Shown: piece after piece, positions 44,716-54,544 of the stretch
How the letters are laid out: each line of letters starts with the position of its first letter
Position numbering within the stretch: position 1 is the stretch's first letter
Assembly: GCF_040219215.1 (NCBI RefSeq)
Contig: NZ_JAVJSX010000031.1
Span: 124,001 to 188,000, forward strand
Length of the DNA: 64,000 nucleotides
Source of the DNA: Thalassobaculum_A sp040219215
Lineage (GTDB): Bacteria; Pseudomonadota; Alphaproteobacteria; Thalassobaculales; Thalassobaculaceae
Direction: 5' to 3'
Notes under the pieces: generated by a model
Told to the model about the DNA's origin: nothing
Database searches by the model: none
Seen by the model: only the letters and a program-made list of their open reading frames with translations
Translations under genes and position numbers: made by a program

Positions 44716-46617
44716 CTACGGTTCGGTGGGCCAGTGTGGCTCCCGGATCGGTGGTGGCACGATCGGGAACCGTTCGACAAGTATGGCGGCAAGCCGGTCG
44801 AACTCGGCGCGCTCGGCATCCGAGTTGAGTAAGTGCCGGCGTTCGTTCAGAAGATCGGTCAGATGGGTCGCAACGACGCGAACACCATCCGGATCGACCT
44901 CATGCAGCATCTCCAGAAGATGGGAGATCGGCTCGATTGGCAGCGGGGTTGACTGCTGGATCAACGTGGACAGCCGGGCCAGGATTGCGCGGGTGACCAC
45001 CAGGGTCGCCGCGCTGTGATGGCTTGCCGTGTGCCCGGTCTCCCGCAGGGCGATGACGGCGCCGGTCGCGCGCTCGAGCGCAGCGTTGTCGCCGTCGTTG
45101 AGGGCCTCGGGCTGCAGCCGGTCCGACAGCCGCTGCACGAGGATGTCGCGCGGCGCGTCCCACCCGGTCGTTTCGCTCAGCCTGGTTGCGACCGAGAGGC
45201 TGTCGAGCGGCCGTTCGGGCAGCGGCCTCAGGCCCAGCAGATCAATGGTCAGTTCGGTGGCGCGACGCCCGGTCTCCCAGTGGTGGCTGGCTTCGTCGTG
45301 GTGGTGATGCGTCCAGGCAGCGACTGCAATCAAGGCCGCCAGGGTGATGGTACCGAGCGCGACCGTGATCGTCGGAAACGGCGTCCGCAGGCCCGCCACG
45401 AACGTGCGCATCTTCAGTGGACGGCGACCGCGACGCAGCGCCAGCCCTCGGCGGAGCGTTCGCCAGGCGTGTGCAGGTACGTTGGGTGGCCGCGTCGGTT
45501 GCAGATCCAGATGCCGTGCCCGGTCGGCAGTGTATCGGTCGTACGGATGCCGGCCGGCAATCAACTCGTAGCCGATCACCGCCAGGGAGAAGATATCGTC
45601 TCGGGGTTCCGCGGAAGCGCCCAGCAGCATCTCCGCGCTGGCGTACGCCGGTGTAAGGGCTCCGCCGCCAACGTCGCGATCACGTTCCTGATCGAGCTTG
45701 GCTTCGCCGTGGACGACTTGCGCCGCGCCCAGGTCGAGGATCCGAGGGTCTCCATTTTCGAGCAGGAAGATGTTTCCAGGCTTCAGGTCGGCGTGCACGA
45801 GGCCTTTGGCATGGGCATGGGCGATGGCGGAGCCAATTCGCGTCAGGATCCGGCGCGCGACCGGCCAAGGTGCGCCGGTCGCAAACTCCTGCCGCATCAC
45901 CGTGCTCAGGCTTCGCCCTTCCAGGAACTCGAGTGCGAGGAACGGCTGGGCGTCTATCCAGCCCTGTGCCAGGACTTTCACGAAACCGCGATGGTTCAGG
46001 GACCAGGCGTTATCCGCTTCGCGGGCGAATGTCTCCACCATATCCTGGTCATCGGTCAGCGATGATCGCAGAACCTTCAAGGCGACGACCTGACCGTTGC
46101 GATTATCGATCGCCCGGTAGACCGTCGACATTCCCCCAACCGCGATCGGTTCCTCGATAACATAGCGGTTCGCGCACAGCGTTCTCTTGGGCAGCTCGAC
46201 ATCCGGGCTGGTCCCGGCCTTGTCCTCGTCCTCGCCTTTGCCTCCCGATGAGTTGCCAGGGTCATCGTCTGCGGCAGAATCGGCCGGAGGTTCATTGTCG
46301 GTTCCGCGCAGGACGGTCTCATCGACCTGATCCTGGTCGGGAGGAATGTCGAGCCATGCCGGGCTCACCGTATGCTGAGTGGACGTGCGCGCCACATGGA
46401 TCGCGAAGGCTCTGAGCGAGGTCAGGGCGGCACGCGATATCGAACCGTCACCGGTCAGGCCCAGCAGTACCTCGTCAAACAACGCCCGGGCGCCCGGGCC
46501 GTAAGTCAGAAGCGAGGCGAGTTCGCGGCGTGCGGAGCTGTCGTCGGGCGCCGCTGCGAAGAATCGGACGGCTGACCCCATTCGCTCGCGGAACGCCTCG
46601 CGCATGGCATCGGTCAT
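44716..46617 (-). CDS. ppkA: T6SS-associated transmembrane Ser/Thr protein kinase (PpkA-like)
   Basis: About 633 residues. Residues 1-140 are an acidic, Ala-rich N-terminus; 150-395 the kinase; 416-435 one membrane helix; the rest is periplasmic. The glycine loop IAVGGMSTVY, K181 (VALKVL), E200, the catalytic loop HADLKPGN (H275-N282) and the D295-LG metal motif are all present. HAD replaces the usual HRD, as in some bacterial kinases. It should phosphorylate FHA-type proteins in the T6SS pathway. The start overlaps the pppA stop (ATGA), so kinase and phosphatase are made together. Confidence 0.9.
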   Translation of the reverse strand: MTDAMREAFRERMGSAVRFFAAAPDDSSARRELASLLTYGPGARALFDEVLLGLTGDGSISRAALTSLRAFAIHVARTSTQHTVSPAWLDIPPDQDQVDETVLRGTDNEPPADSAADDDPGNSSGGKGEDEDKAGTSPDVELPKRTLCANRYVIEEPIAVGGMSTVYRAIDNRNGQVVALKVLRSSLTDDQDMVETFAREADNAWSLNHRGFVKVLAQGWIDAQPFLALEFLEGRSLSTVMRQEFATGAPWPVARRILTRIGSAIAHAHAKGLVHADLKPGNIFLLENGDPRILDLGAAQVVHGEAKLDQERDRDVGGGALTPAYASAEMLLGASAEPRDDIFSLAVIGYELIAGRHPYDRYTADRARHLDLQPTRPPNVPAHAWRTLRRGLALRRGRRPLKMRTFVAGLRTPFPTITVALGTITLAALIAVAAWTHHHHDEASHHWETGRRATELTIDLLGLRPLPERPLDSLSVATRLSETTGWDAPRDILVQRLSDRLQPEALNDGDNAALERATGAVIALRETGHTASHHSAATLVVTRAILARLSTLIQQSTPLPIEPISHLLEMLHEVDPDGVRVVATHLTDLLNERRHLLNSDAERAEFDRLAAILVERFPIVPPPIREPHWPTEP

Positions 46618-47363
46618 GACGCAGGCGCTCCGTCGGAGAGATTGACGGCAAGCGCCGTGACATCGTCCGTCGCTCCGCGTGCCTGGGCGAGATCGACGGC
46701 CCGCCGGACTGTCTGCTCAGGGTTGTCATCCACGAGACCGGCCAACTCATCCACAGCCACGTGACGGCTGATGCCGTCGGTGCACAGCATGAATCGGTCG
46801 CCCGCGTGTGCTTCGATCGCCAGACGGTCGATTTCAGCGACGTCGGAGACGCCTACGGCTCGGCTGATCATGTGAGAAGCCCGATGCGCTTTGGCCGCCG
46901 CACGATCGATCTCGCCCCGATCCAGCATCTCCTGCACAGGGGTGTGATCCCGAGTCAGCAGGAATGCCTCGCCGTTGCGGACCAGGTAGATCCGGCTGTC
47001 GCCACACCAGACGCACATGACGTACCCGCTGTGAACCAACAGCACTGCGGCCGTGGTGCCGATCACGATGCTCGGCTGCGCCGTCGCTCCGCGGGTGAAG
47101 AGTTCGGTGTTGGCGACGGCGATGGCGTCGTCTACGGCACGGGCAAGGTTGATCAGTGAGTTCTGCGCGGTGATGCGGCCAAGTTCGCGGCAGAGGGTAC
47201 GGCTGGCGATGTGCCCGTCCGCGTGACCGCCCATGCCGTCGGCGACGGCCCACAGACCGAGGTCTGGACGATCGAGGCATGAATCCTGGTTCTCCCGGTG
47301 GCGCTGCCCGCAATGGGACAAGGCGGCCGATTGCCACGAGTAGGATGGGCTCAGCCCTGCCAT
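46614..47363 (-). CDS. pppA: T6SS PP2C-type protein phosphatase (PppA)
   Basis: About 249 residues. The PP2C motifs are RENQDS (near residue 23), AVADGMGGHADGH, MLCTDGISRHV and GATDDVTALAVNL, which supply the metal-binding aspartates. It removes phosphates placed by the kinase, resetting T6SS activity. Its start lies 13 bases inside the tagF gene and its stop overlaps the kinase start, so tagF-pppA-ppkA form one translational unit. Confidence 0.93.
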   Translation of the reverse strand: MAGLSPSYSWQSAALSHCGQRHRENQDSCLDRPDLGLWAVADGMGGHADGHIASRTLCRELGRITAQNSLINLARAVDDAIAVANTELFTRGATAQPSIVIGTTAAVLLVHSGYVMCVWCGDSRIYLVRNGEAFLLTRDHTPVQEMLDRGEIDRAAAKAHRASHMISRAVGVSDVAEIDRLAIEAHAGDRFMLCTDGISRHVAVDELAGLVDDNPEQTVRRAVDLAQARGATDDVTALAVNLSDGAPAS

Positions 47364-48064
47364 CCCCAGTCCTTCCAGGAGCCTACCAGCATTCCTCGGG
47401 CGGCCTCCGGCGGAGGCAGTCCGGCGAACAGGATCGTGCTCGCCGGGCGGTCATCGTAGCTTGGATGCCACCAGATCGAGTAGCCGTCCACCGCATCGGC
47501 CAAAAGTGGAAGGGCAAGGGAGGTCGCAAGGCCGGAACTGCCGATCTGGTCGGACGGCGCCGTTTCCATCCGAACACCAAATCCGACCTTTGGATCCGGG
47601 TGCCAGCGCTGGCGGGCAGGGAGACTGTCGTCGACCACCGGCGACGGTTTCGGCAGGCTCTCGACATGGGTGACGAACGCTTCAGGGGCGAGGCTTCGTC
47701 CAATCGCCGCCAGGACCAGTGCCTCCGCCCGCTCAAAGCCCTCAGCCCAGGTCGTTGCCATGTCGATGGCGGTCAGGCCGTCCGGAATCTCGACCAGCAC
47801 GGTCATTGGAAAGCTGCGACCGATGCGATCGACGCTTGGCACCATGACACCGGCTCGGCTGATCTCGCCCATTGCCGGAGCCGCGATCGCGAATCTCCAG
47901 ACCGGTCCTGAGAGGTAGTGGTCGATCCAGTCGTCGTCGCCGTCACGGGCGCAGGCCGTCATGGCGGACCGCAGCCAACCGTCCCACGCTTCGACGAAGG
48001 TCCCGGGCAGGTTCCGGGACAGGAAGTCGCCCAGCGCGGGGATCTTGCCGTAACAGCCTGGCAT
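47351..48064 (-). CDS. tagF: T6SS-associated TagF protein
   Basis: About 237 residues. The N-terminal CYGKIPALGDFLSRNLPGTFV region and RIGRSFPMTVLVE match the TagF family (PF09867). TagF inhibits T6SS firing post-translationally, in some species fused to PppA. Here it is a separate protein, but its gene overlaps pppA by 13 bases, hinting at a fusion or split in evolution. It works with the FHA protein and kinase. Cytoplasmic. Confidence 0.92.
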   Translation of the reverse strand: MPGCYGKIPALGDFLSRNLPGTFVEAWDGWLRSAMTACARDGDDDWIDHYLSGPVWRFAIAAPAMGEISRAGVMVPSVDRIGRSFPMTVLVEIPDGLTAIDMATTWAEGFERAEALVLAAIGRSLAPEAFVTHVESLPKPSPVVDDSLPARQRWHPDPKVGFGVRMETAPSDQIGSSGLATSLALPLLADAVDGYSIWWHPSYDDRPASTILFAGLPPPEAARGMLVGSWKDWGWQG

Positions 48065-48163
48065 CTGCCTCTCTCAATCAGCCATGTGATCAGCGGCCGG
48101 CACACGTTTTGATGCCGATCGCGATGGCGTGCAGGCGAAACGAACCCGGCGATCGTCCTGGCG

Positions 48164-51100
48164 TCAAAGGCCGGGCTGACAGCGGAACTGGGTTAATTCG
48201 GGTAGCTCGAACGGGTTGTTGATGCTGTCGGCACCCAACTCGAACGTCGCCTTCATGTCGCGGATCGCGATGGGAAGCACGAACTTGTCGGCAAGTCCGG
48301 TCTTTTTCAGCTGCAGTTGATCAAACAGCCGGAACCAGGCCCAAGGCCCGGTGGTCTGGGTGCTGGTCGAGCTTCCGTTGGTGTCGGTCATCGTAACCGT
48401 GATCTGCTGGCTCGCGCTCGGGTCAGGCCATGTGAGATTGAACGTTCGCGGCGGCTCATGACGGTACGTGATGATCTGCGATCCGGTGTCGATGGCGATC
48501 CGGGCGGCTTGGGCGTCGAGGTAGGTCGGCTTCAACGTAAAGCTGACAGAGGGCGCCGGCGTGCCGCTGCGGAAGAACGTCGAGCGCACCACCGATGCGT
48601 TCTGCAGCGAGTCGAGGAACGGCGCAGAAAGGTTCAGCCCATCGCCCTGCACCAGCAGGTTTTTCCAGGGCCGGTTTGTCGTGTCGATGAAGTCGGCGAG
48701 GTAGGTGGTCTGGAACGTCTCAAGCGTTCCACCCGGTCCGAAGAACGTACCGAAATCCTTTATCGTGGTCTCATCCTGACCGTCGCGGTAGACCGGATAA
48801 CGGCTGAGAATAGCCCGCGTGCATTCGCCGACCACGTCGCGTCGCCACTGATCGTTCAGGTAGCCGCGTGCCTCCGACAGCATCGCGCCCCACAGCCGTG
48901 GCGGCAGTTCGGCCAGGATACGTCGCAGCGGCGCCGGCTGGGATATTGCCGTCGTGGACAACTGTGACAGCGCGTCGCGCTGGTCCTTGGCCTTCAGGCG
49001 CTGCCGGACCGCATCGAACGACGCCTTGCCGACATCCGAGGCGGTATCGATGGCGTTGATCTGCCCGTAGGCGGCGATGATCTGCTGTTGAATGTCGTTG
49101 ATGCCGGGACGTTGGTTGTTGGTGCCGCGTGCCAGCGCCTGGATATCGGAGAACGCCTTGTTGATCGGCGTGCCGGGCCAGCTCTTTGGCGATCCGACTT
49201 GGGTGGCGGCCCCTGCGACCCGAGCCGCAACCGATTCCGCTGCCGAAACCGCAGCCGCTGCCTTTGCACCACCGGGGACGCCTTGAGGAATCTGAGAGCC
49301 GGCACCGTTGCCAAGCGATCCGGCCTGAAAACTCAGGTCGGTGTTGTCCGCGACAACATTCAGAAGCCGATTGATTGGCGACTGGGTGCCCGAGAGAATG
49401 GCAAGGACGGAGTTGGCATCGCCGATGTCGCGCAGGTCGCGCAACTCGATGTCGTCAAGGAACCGGCGCCAGGTGGAGATATAGTTGTCGGTGTAGCGCT
49501 TGGTGGCGGCATCCAGCAGCGATGACAGGTCCTGTTCGTTGGCTGCTTTGGCCTCCGGTCCGACGATCCAGTCGTCGCTGGCCTGGCTGCGGCCCAAGGT
49601 CGGTAGCCTGCGCAGGAAGATGTTGTAGAAGCCGTCCGACGTATAAAGGTACGGAATGACCGGTGCGGTACGGGATGGTGACCGGCGAACCAGCATCTGC
49701 AGGCCATCAAGCCCGACGATATCGCTCAGGTCTTTGCTGGCGAAGCGGTTGCCTTCGGCTTCCAGCGCCGTGTAGATCTGGTCGATCGGCGGGACGCTGA
49801 TCAGGGCACGGCGCGCCGCGGTGATAACCTCCTGCTTTAACGGCTGCTCGCCCGGCCAGGTGTCCAACAGCGACTGGGCGTGCCGATCCACCGCTTCCCT
49901 CAGATCGGGGCGCAGTGGGAAGCGTTGCTCCAACTCCAGGGTTAGCCAACGCTCCATGGCGGCGCGATCAAACTTCTCGGGGCTTCCGAAACCCAAGTAG
50001 AGCGACAGCAATTCGGTGATTTCCTCTGCGTCGCCACGCTTGGTGGCGCGTTGCAGAGCGCCTTCCAGAAGGCTCCTCATCGGCGGCAGCATGAGTTGGT
50101 GCAGCAGGCGGGTATACGCGTCGATCAACGGTCGGCGCAGCCTCGCATCGAAGTGGAGATCGATCCACTCAAGCCTCTCCTCGATCGCGCCGCGGCGAAC
50201 AAAGTCGACCATCTGCCCCAGGGTGTTGAGCGGAACCAGAGCGGCTTCCACACTCGGGTTGGCGTTGAACGCGGCGATACCCTTATCGATCGCATCGAAG
50301 TTGGCGGTGTACTGCTCGACCTCGGCCTTCGCTTCGACATGCCCGCGATACCACAACGTGCCGAGGCCGAGGACAGCGAGAGCGCATGCCGCATAGACGC
50401 TGAGGTAGGTCAGGAAAATGCGCCGCTCGATCGTCCGGTTACGCCCGACCAGACCACGCTCACTGATAATGACCTCGGTCAGCAGGCGCTTGATGAAGAA
50501 CGTTTTGGCCGGACCATGGTGTGGTGACGACTGTCCGGGATCGAATCCGAAGGCGCGTGCGTAGGCGGCCTTCATGCGATCGATCGGTGTCCCTTCCTGA
50601 GTGCCGCTGGTGAAGTACATCCCCCGGAACAGCGGCTGCATGGAGTAGCGGTTGGGTCGGAACACCTCCTCGACAAAGTTCTCCAGCAGGGGGCGAATAC
50701 CCGCGACCTGCTCGGGGAACGCGTAGATCTGGCGCCGCCGATCGTCGCTGCGCTCTTCGTTCAGACGTCGCGGAACGTGGCTGCTCAGCCGCTCCAGCAG
50801 ACCATCGATCTGGTTGTGCAGCGTGGTGAGCGCAGCCGTGCTGGTGTTGGACTTGCCCATCGGCAAGGTTACGCCCCAAACCTGCTCGCGCCCCTCATCG
50901 TCGAGGTCCTCGAAGAATTCCGCAAACCCGGCGACCAGATCGGACTTCGTGAACAGGACATAGACTGGCATCCGTATGCCGAAGCCGCGCATGATTTCCT
51001 GCAGGCGCGCCTTCACCGCTTCGATGGTGCGTTTTCTCTCCTGTTCATCCTGAACCAGGATGTCGGCAAGGCTGATCGCTATGATCACGCCGTTGATCGG

Positions 51101-51751
51101 CTGGCGGGGCCGACTTTCCTTGAGGATGCTCAGAAATCCGCGCCAGGTCGACGCGTCGGACGCTGCATTGACGTCCTGTGTCGTGTATCGCCCGGCGGTG
51201 TCCAGCAGCACCGCCTGATCGGTCAGCCACCAATCGCAGCTTCGGGTTCCTCCGACTCCCTCAATGACCTCGACGCCGAGGCGCTCGGCCAGTGGGAACT
51301 CCAGTCCGGAATTGCGCAGGATCGTGGTCTTTCCGGCACCGGGCGGCCCGATGATCAGGTACCAGGGCAGGTCATAGAGATGGCGGCCGGTGATGGAACT
51401 TTCCTTCAGCGCGGACATCGCATCTTCGAAGCGCTGCCGGAGAACCTCCAGGTCGTCATCGGCGGCACCGTCCGTCATGGCGGTGAGCGATTGGCTGTTC
51501 GTGAGATTCTCGATCATCTTCTTGTTCAGTCGGCGGACCCGCCAGAAACGCAGGAGTTCCAGGCCGACGAACAGCAGAACGATCCCGCCGATCGTAGCGA
51601 TTCGCGCGGTCGCCGAGGCAAGCGGGATGCTTTCGAAGATGTGGATCTGCGGCCCTGCAAACCAGACGACCACGCCAACTGCGATGAGTCCGAGCAGGAT
51701 GACGGTCGTGCGGCTGAACAGCATTCGGCCAATAGCAGAGAGAATTCTCAT
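48164..51751 (-). CDS. tssM: T6SS inner-membrane protein TssM (IcmF)
   Basis: About 1195 residues, standard length. Two N-terminal membrane helices (near 14-31 and 50-70) and a third near 450 flank a cytoplasmic ATP/GTP-binding domain. The Walker A motif GPPGAGKT at 135-142 is intact, so nucleotide binding is retained. The large C-terminal periplasmic part ends NPFELPELTQFRCQPGL and binds TssJ. Together with TssL and TssJ it forms the membrane complex. It is seven bases from tssL. Confidence 0.96.
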   Translation of the reverse strand: MRILSAIGRMLFSRTTVILLGLIAVGVVVWFAGPQIHIFESIPLASATARIATIGGIVLLFVGLELLRFWRVRRLNKKMIENLTNSQSLTAMTDGAADDDLEVLRQRFEDAMSALKESSITGRHLYDLPWYLIIGPPGAGKTTILRNSGLEFPLAERLGVEVIEGVGGTRSCDWWLTDQAVLLDTAGRYTTQDVNAASDASTWRGFLSILKESRPRQPINGVIIAISLADILVQDEQERKRTIEAVKARLQEIMRGFGIRMPVYVLFTKSDLVAGFAEFFEDLDDEGREQVWGVTLPMGKSNTSTAALTTLHNQIDGLLERLSSHVPRRLNEERSDDRRRQIYAFPEQVAGIRPLLENFVEEVFRPNRYSMQPLFRGMYFTSGTQEGTPIDRMKAAYARAFGFDPGQSSPHHGPAKTFFIKRLLTEVIISERGLVGRNRTIERRIFLTYLSVYAACALAVLGLGTLWYRGHVEAKAEVEQYTANFDAIDKGIAAFNANPSVEAALVPLNTLGQMVDFVRRGAIEERLEWIDLHFDARLRRPLIDAYTRLLHQLMLPPMRSLLEGALQRATKRGDAEEITELLSLYLGFGSPEKFDRAAMERWLTLELEQRFPLRPDLREAVDRHAQSLLDTWPGEQPLKQEVITAARRALISVPPIDQIYTALEAEGNRFASKDLSDIVGLDGLQMLVRRSPSRTAPVIPYLYTSDGFYNIFLRRLPTLGRSQASDDWIVGPEAKAANEQDLSSLLDAATKRYTDNYISTWRRFLDDIELRDLRDIGDANSVLAILSGTQSPINRLLNVVADNTDLSFQAGSLGNGAGSQIPQGVPGGAKAAAAVSAAESVAARVAGAATQVGSPKSWPGTPINKAFSDIQALARGTNNQRPGINDIQQQIIAAYGQINAIDTASDVGKASFDAVRQRLKAKDQRDALSQLSTTAISQPAPLRRILAELPPRLWGAMLSEARGYLNDQWRRDVVGECTRAILSRYPVYRDGQDETTIKDFGTFFGPGGTLETFQTTYLADFIDTTNRPWKNLLVQGDGLNLSAPFLDSLQNASVVRSTFFRSGTPAPSVSFTLKPTYLDAQAARIAIDTGSQIITYRHEPPRTFNLTWPDPSASQQITVTMTDTNGSSTSTQTTGPWAWFRLFDQLQLKKTGLADKFVLPIAIRDMKATFELGADSINNPFELPELTQFRCQPGL

Positions 51752-51757
51752 TTGCGC

Positions 51758-52621
51758 CTAAGACCCAGGTTCAGATGCAGCGATCATCCGCGCCAGCTCG
51801 ACCACCGGTGCCTTGATCTGATCCAGGCTCAGGTCGAACAATGTGAACATGCCGAGGATGACCGTACAGGTCAGCGCAAACACTACCCACATCGGTACGA
51901 CATGGCGCAGCCCGCGGCCGGTCTTCACGCCTTCCCAATCGACACTCCGCGGTCGTGGGGTGCGGCTGCGCTGGCGGCCGACCTCGCGGTGAAGTTCGTG
52001 CCTCAGATCCGCCAGTTCGGCCTGCCCGTTCTCCAGGACCCGATAGCGGCCCTCGAACCCGAGCGCCAGCACGAGGCCGATCAGTTCGTTCACGTCGAGG
52101 TTGCGCGCCGGGTCCTGGCGCAGCTTCCGCAGCAGGGCGAACACCTTTTCCCCGCCCCAGGTCTCATTCTGGAAGATCGACAGCAGGCTCCGCTGGCTCC
52201 AGACGCTGTCCCCGCCCCACGGCGTCAGCAGAACGGTTTCGTCAAGCGCCGAGCAGAGCACATAGCGCGCCGACAGCACGTGATCGTTCGGGCAGCCGGC
52301 CGAGGTGGCTCGTTGTTCGAACAACTGGATCTCTTCGACGACCTTGCGCTGCAACTCGGCGACGTCCCGATGCTCGCTGGTGGCGGCCAACTCGATCATC
52401 AGGTCGAACAGCGTGCCGGCGGCGGCGATCAGCGGGTTCTTCGGGTAGGCATTGCGACTCTGATACGACTTCAGGTCGACCGGTCCGACCGAGCCGGAGA
52501 CCGCTTGGGGACGAAGCGGCGGGCGCGGTGATCCGTCGGAAGGCGGCAATGTCCGCCGAGGGGTGCCCGGCCGGGTCTGGACGACCGTGGGATCCTCATC
52601 GATTGCGGTCGGCGGACGCAC
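51758..52621 (-). CDS. tssL: T6SS inner-membrane protein TssL (DotU)
   Basis: About 287 residues. A Pro/Arg-rich N-terminus (about 60 residues) precedes the DotU domain, with NPLIAAAGTLFDLMIEL, YVLCSALDETVLLTPWGG and the final single membrane helix HVVPMWVVFALTCTVILG (near 240-260). This is a tail-anchored cytoplasmic-side partner of TssM that recruits the baseplate through TssK. No peptidoglycan-binding OmpA domain is present at the C-terminus. It is four bases from tssK. Confidence 0.95.
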   Translation of the reverse strand: MRPPTAIDEDPTVVQTRPGTPRRTLPPSDGSPRPPLRPQAVSGSVGPVDLKSYQSRNAYPKNPLIAAAGTLFDLMIELAATSEHRDVAELQRKVVEEIQLFEQRATSAGCPNDHVLSARYVLCSALDETVLLTPWGGDSVWSQRSLLSIFQNETWGGEKVFALLRKLRQDPARNLDVNELIGLVLALGFEGRYRVLENGQAELADLRHELHREVGRQRSRTPRPRSVDWEGVKTGRGLRHVVPMWVVFALTCTVILGMFTLFDLSLDQIKAPVVELARMIAASEPGS

Positions 52622-52624
52622 GGC

Positions 52625-53959
52625 TCAGCTCTCCCGTATGGCCCAGAATTCCAGGCGAATGCCCGGAAACTCGCCGGCAACATGAAACGCGAACGAGGCT
52701 GACCCGGACAGTTTCGACCAAAGCTCCGACTGTCGGTCCAGTTCGAAGTAGGCGGTGTCGCTGTGATACGGCACTTCTCGTGGAGCAACCGGCAATGCCT
52801 TCAAGCCAATGCCCGGAAGCTGCAGGTTGACGAGATTCCGGATCTCCTCGACCGGTCCGATCTTCACCTGATTGGGGAACGAACGCAGGATGTCAGCGCT
52901 GTCAACATTGGCGCGGACGGCCAGGACAAACCGCGCCTGCCGCAAGAGATTCTGGTCGGCGATGATCGAGACATAGACGCCGTACTTCCGGGCCTCGATC
53001 GGCAACTGGTGTGCCGAGCGCTCGGTAACGATGCTCAACGCCTGCCGAATATGCCGGAGGACCGGCCCGAAACAGGTATCGAGCTCGTCGTGGACATAGT
53101 TCGGAAAAGCTGGCGGTCGTCGCGCGCCGTCGAAGGTGGACAACTCGCCCGCAAGCTGCAGGGCGATTGAGTAAACGGTCTCGGGATGCAACGGACGCAC
53201 ATTCAGCAGATGCTCGAACAGTGGCTCGAACCGATTGATCAGCTGCAGCAGCAGGAAATCGCTCAGTGTTGACACCCCGTCGGCGCGTGCCGGATCGACC
53301 ATCGTCGCCAGCGCCTCGCCCCGCCGCCGCAGCAGCGCGGTGATCTCGCTGAGCAAACGACCAAAACCGGCATAGGCCCCGCAGTCGAGTGCCGGCGCGA
53401 GAAATCCGTCGTCGAGGACAACCGCACCGTCCGAGCCGCGCTCTTTCACCCGGGCAACCGCGAGGAGGACCAGATCGTCGACCGGTTCGCCTTCGAGCAC
53501 CAGCCGCAGGTTCGGGATTGCCAGCTGAACGTCGATCTCGTCCGACGTACGCTGGGTGCTGTTGCGAAGGCCGCGTCCGGCCGACCGGAAGCGGGGGTCG
53601 ATGCGCCCATCGTCGTCCGGATCGATTTCCGGTCCGTCGCCGCTGCGGACCGGCAGCGCCAGATAGACCCTGCCGTTCGAAAAATCGGTCGGAATGTCGC
53701 GGGGCTTGAGGGCATGGGCGCTGGCAGGCACTTCCACGGGCGTGCCATCCGGCATTACGGCACGGAGTCGGGTCAGGGCAATCTTGCCGAGCGCGAGGGC
53801 TGGAGCATCGAGCTCCAGGGCGGTCAGGCCCCAGGAGCAGGGTCGTAGGCTCGTCACCCTGGACTCGACGTAGGTCTCCAAATAGCGGTCGTGCTGCTGG
53901 AAGTGGTGGGGGCGCATGAACATCCCCTCGATCCACAAAGGTTTATTTTCCGTCGCCAT
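52625..53959 (-). CDS. tssK: T6SS baseplate-membrane adaptor TssK
   Basis: About 444 residues, as usual. The start, PLWIEGMFMRPHHFQQHDRY, is the highly conserved TssK N-terminus, and SRVTSLRPCSWGLTALELD continues it. PFxPHL-like and KIGPVEEIRNLV blocks near the C-terminus agree. It bridges the cytoplasmic baseplate (TssE, F, G) to TssL/TssM. It is four bases from tssL and 49 bases downstream of tssJ. Confidence 0.96.
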   Translation of the reverse strand: MATENKPLWIEGMFMRPHHFQQHDRYLETYVESRVTSLRPCSWGLTALELDAPALALGKIALTRLRAVMPDGTPVEVPASAHALKPRDIPTDFSNGRVYLALPVRSGDGPEIDPDDDGRIDPRFRSAGRGLRNSTQRTSDEIDVQLAIPNLRLVLEGEPVDDLVLLAVARVKERGSDGAVVLDDGFLAPALDCGAYAGFGRLLSEITALLRRRGEALATMVDPARADGVSTLSDFLLLQLINRFEPLFEHLLNVRPLHPETVYSIALQLAGELSTFDGARRPPAFPNYVHDELDTCFGPVLRHIRQALSIVTERSAHQLPIEARKYGVYVSIIADQNLLRQARFVLAVRANVDSADILRSFPNQVKIGPVEEIRNLVNLQLPGIGLKALPVAPREVPYHSDTAYFELDRQSELWSKLSGSASFAFHVAGEFPGIRLEFWAIRES

Positions 53960-54007
53960 GCCGGTCCCGTTGGTTGCTGTTCCCGGTTACCCCGAGTGTT
54001 CCGACCC

Positions 54008-54514
54008 TCAAAAGATTTTCCACCAACTCGAACTCGGACGCTGGAGGGAGACCGACAGTGAATCGACGCTGACGGTAAAGGCGTTCTGATTTTCCGGGGT
54101 CGCCGCCTCAATCACACGCCACGTCGCATTGTCGATGTCGCGAAAGCCGGCAACAATTCCAATATACCGCGTTTCCGGGCTGACCGTATCGTCATAGGTG
54201 AGCTTGCCGCCGGGCTTCACGTTGAACTCCTTCTGACCCAGGAGATCACCGCCCAGGACCTTGCGGTCGCTGTAGAATATTTCTGAAAACTCGGCTGCCT
54301 TGAATGCGCTGTCCGATTTGAGCTGGTAGATGCGGAGCACGACGGGGGAAGGCTCGGACGAACTATTCGGGTTGATCGAACCGGTTGCTGCAATGGTCAT
54401 CGACACCGTCGTCGGGTCCGGCGTCGACGATCCGCATCCGACAAGCACCAGTACAGCCGCGAACACCGCGGACCACTTGAAGCTCTCGGTAGTCGATCGC
54501 AGCCGATGCCGCAT
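54008..54514 (-). CDS. tssJ: T6SS outer-membrane lipoprotein TssJ
   Basis: About 168 residues from ATG 54514, which has a G-rich ribosome-binding run upstream; a TTG start 21 bases further up is possible. The signal peptide ends at a lipobox, VLVGC, so the mature Cys is lipidated and held in the outer membrane. The core VVLRIYQLKSDSAFKAAEFSE and YIGIVAGFRDIDNATWRVIE match TssJ. It binds the periplasmic end of TssM. Confidence 0.9.
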   Translation of the reverse strand: MRHRLRSTTESFKWSAVFAAVLVLVGCGSSTPDPTTVSMTIAATGSINPNSSSEPSPVVLRIYQLKSDSAFKAAEFSEIFYSDRKVLGGDLLGQKEFNVKPGGKLTYDDTVSPETRYIGIVAGFRDIDNATWRVIEAATPENQNAFTVSVDSLSVSLQRPSSSWWKIF

Positions 54515-54544
54515 TCTCTGTTTCCCCCCCCTCAACGCCGAAAC

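Noticed and set aside
44716..46617. Kinase inactivation because of the HAD motif
   Set aside because: The essential Asp, Lys, Asn and DLG residues are intact; only the Arg of HRD is changed, which many active kinases tolerate.
52310..52325. TTGTTCGAACAA sequence resembling the GntR operator
   Set aside because: It lies inside the tssL coding region and not near a promoter; the shared core is short enough to occur by chance.
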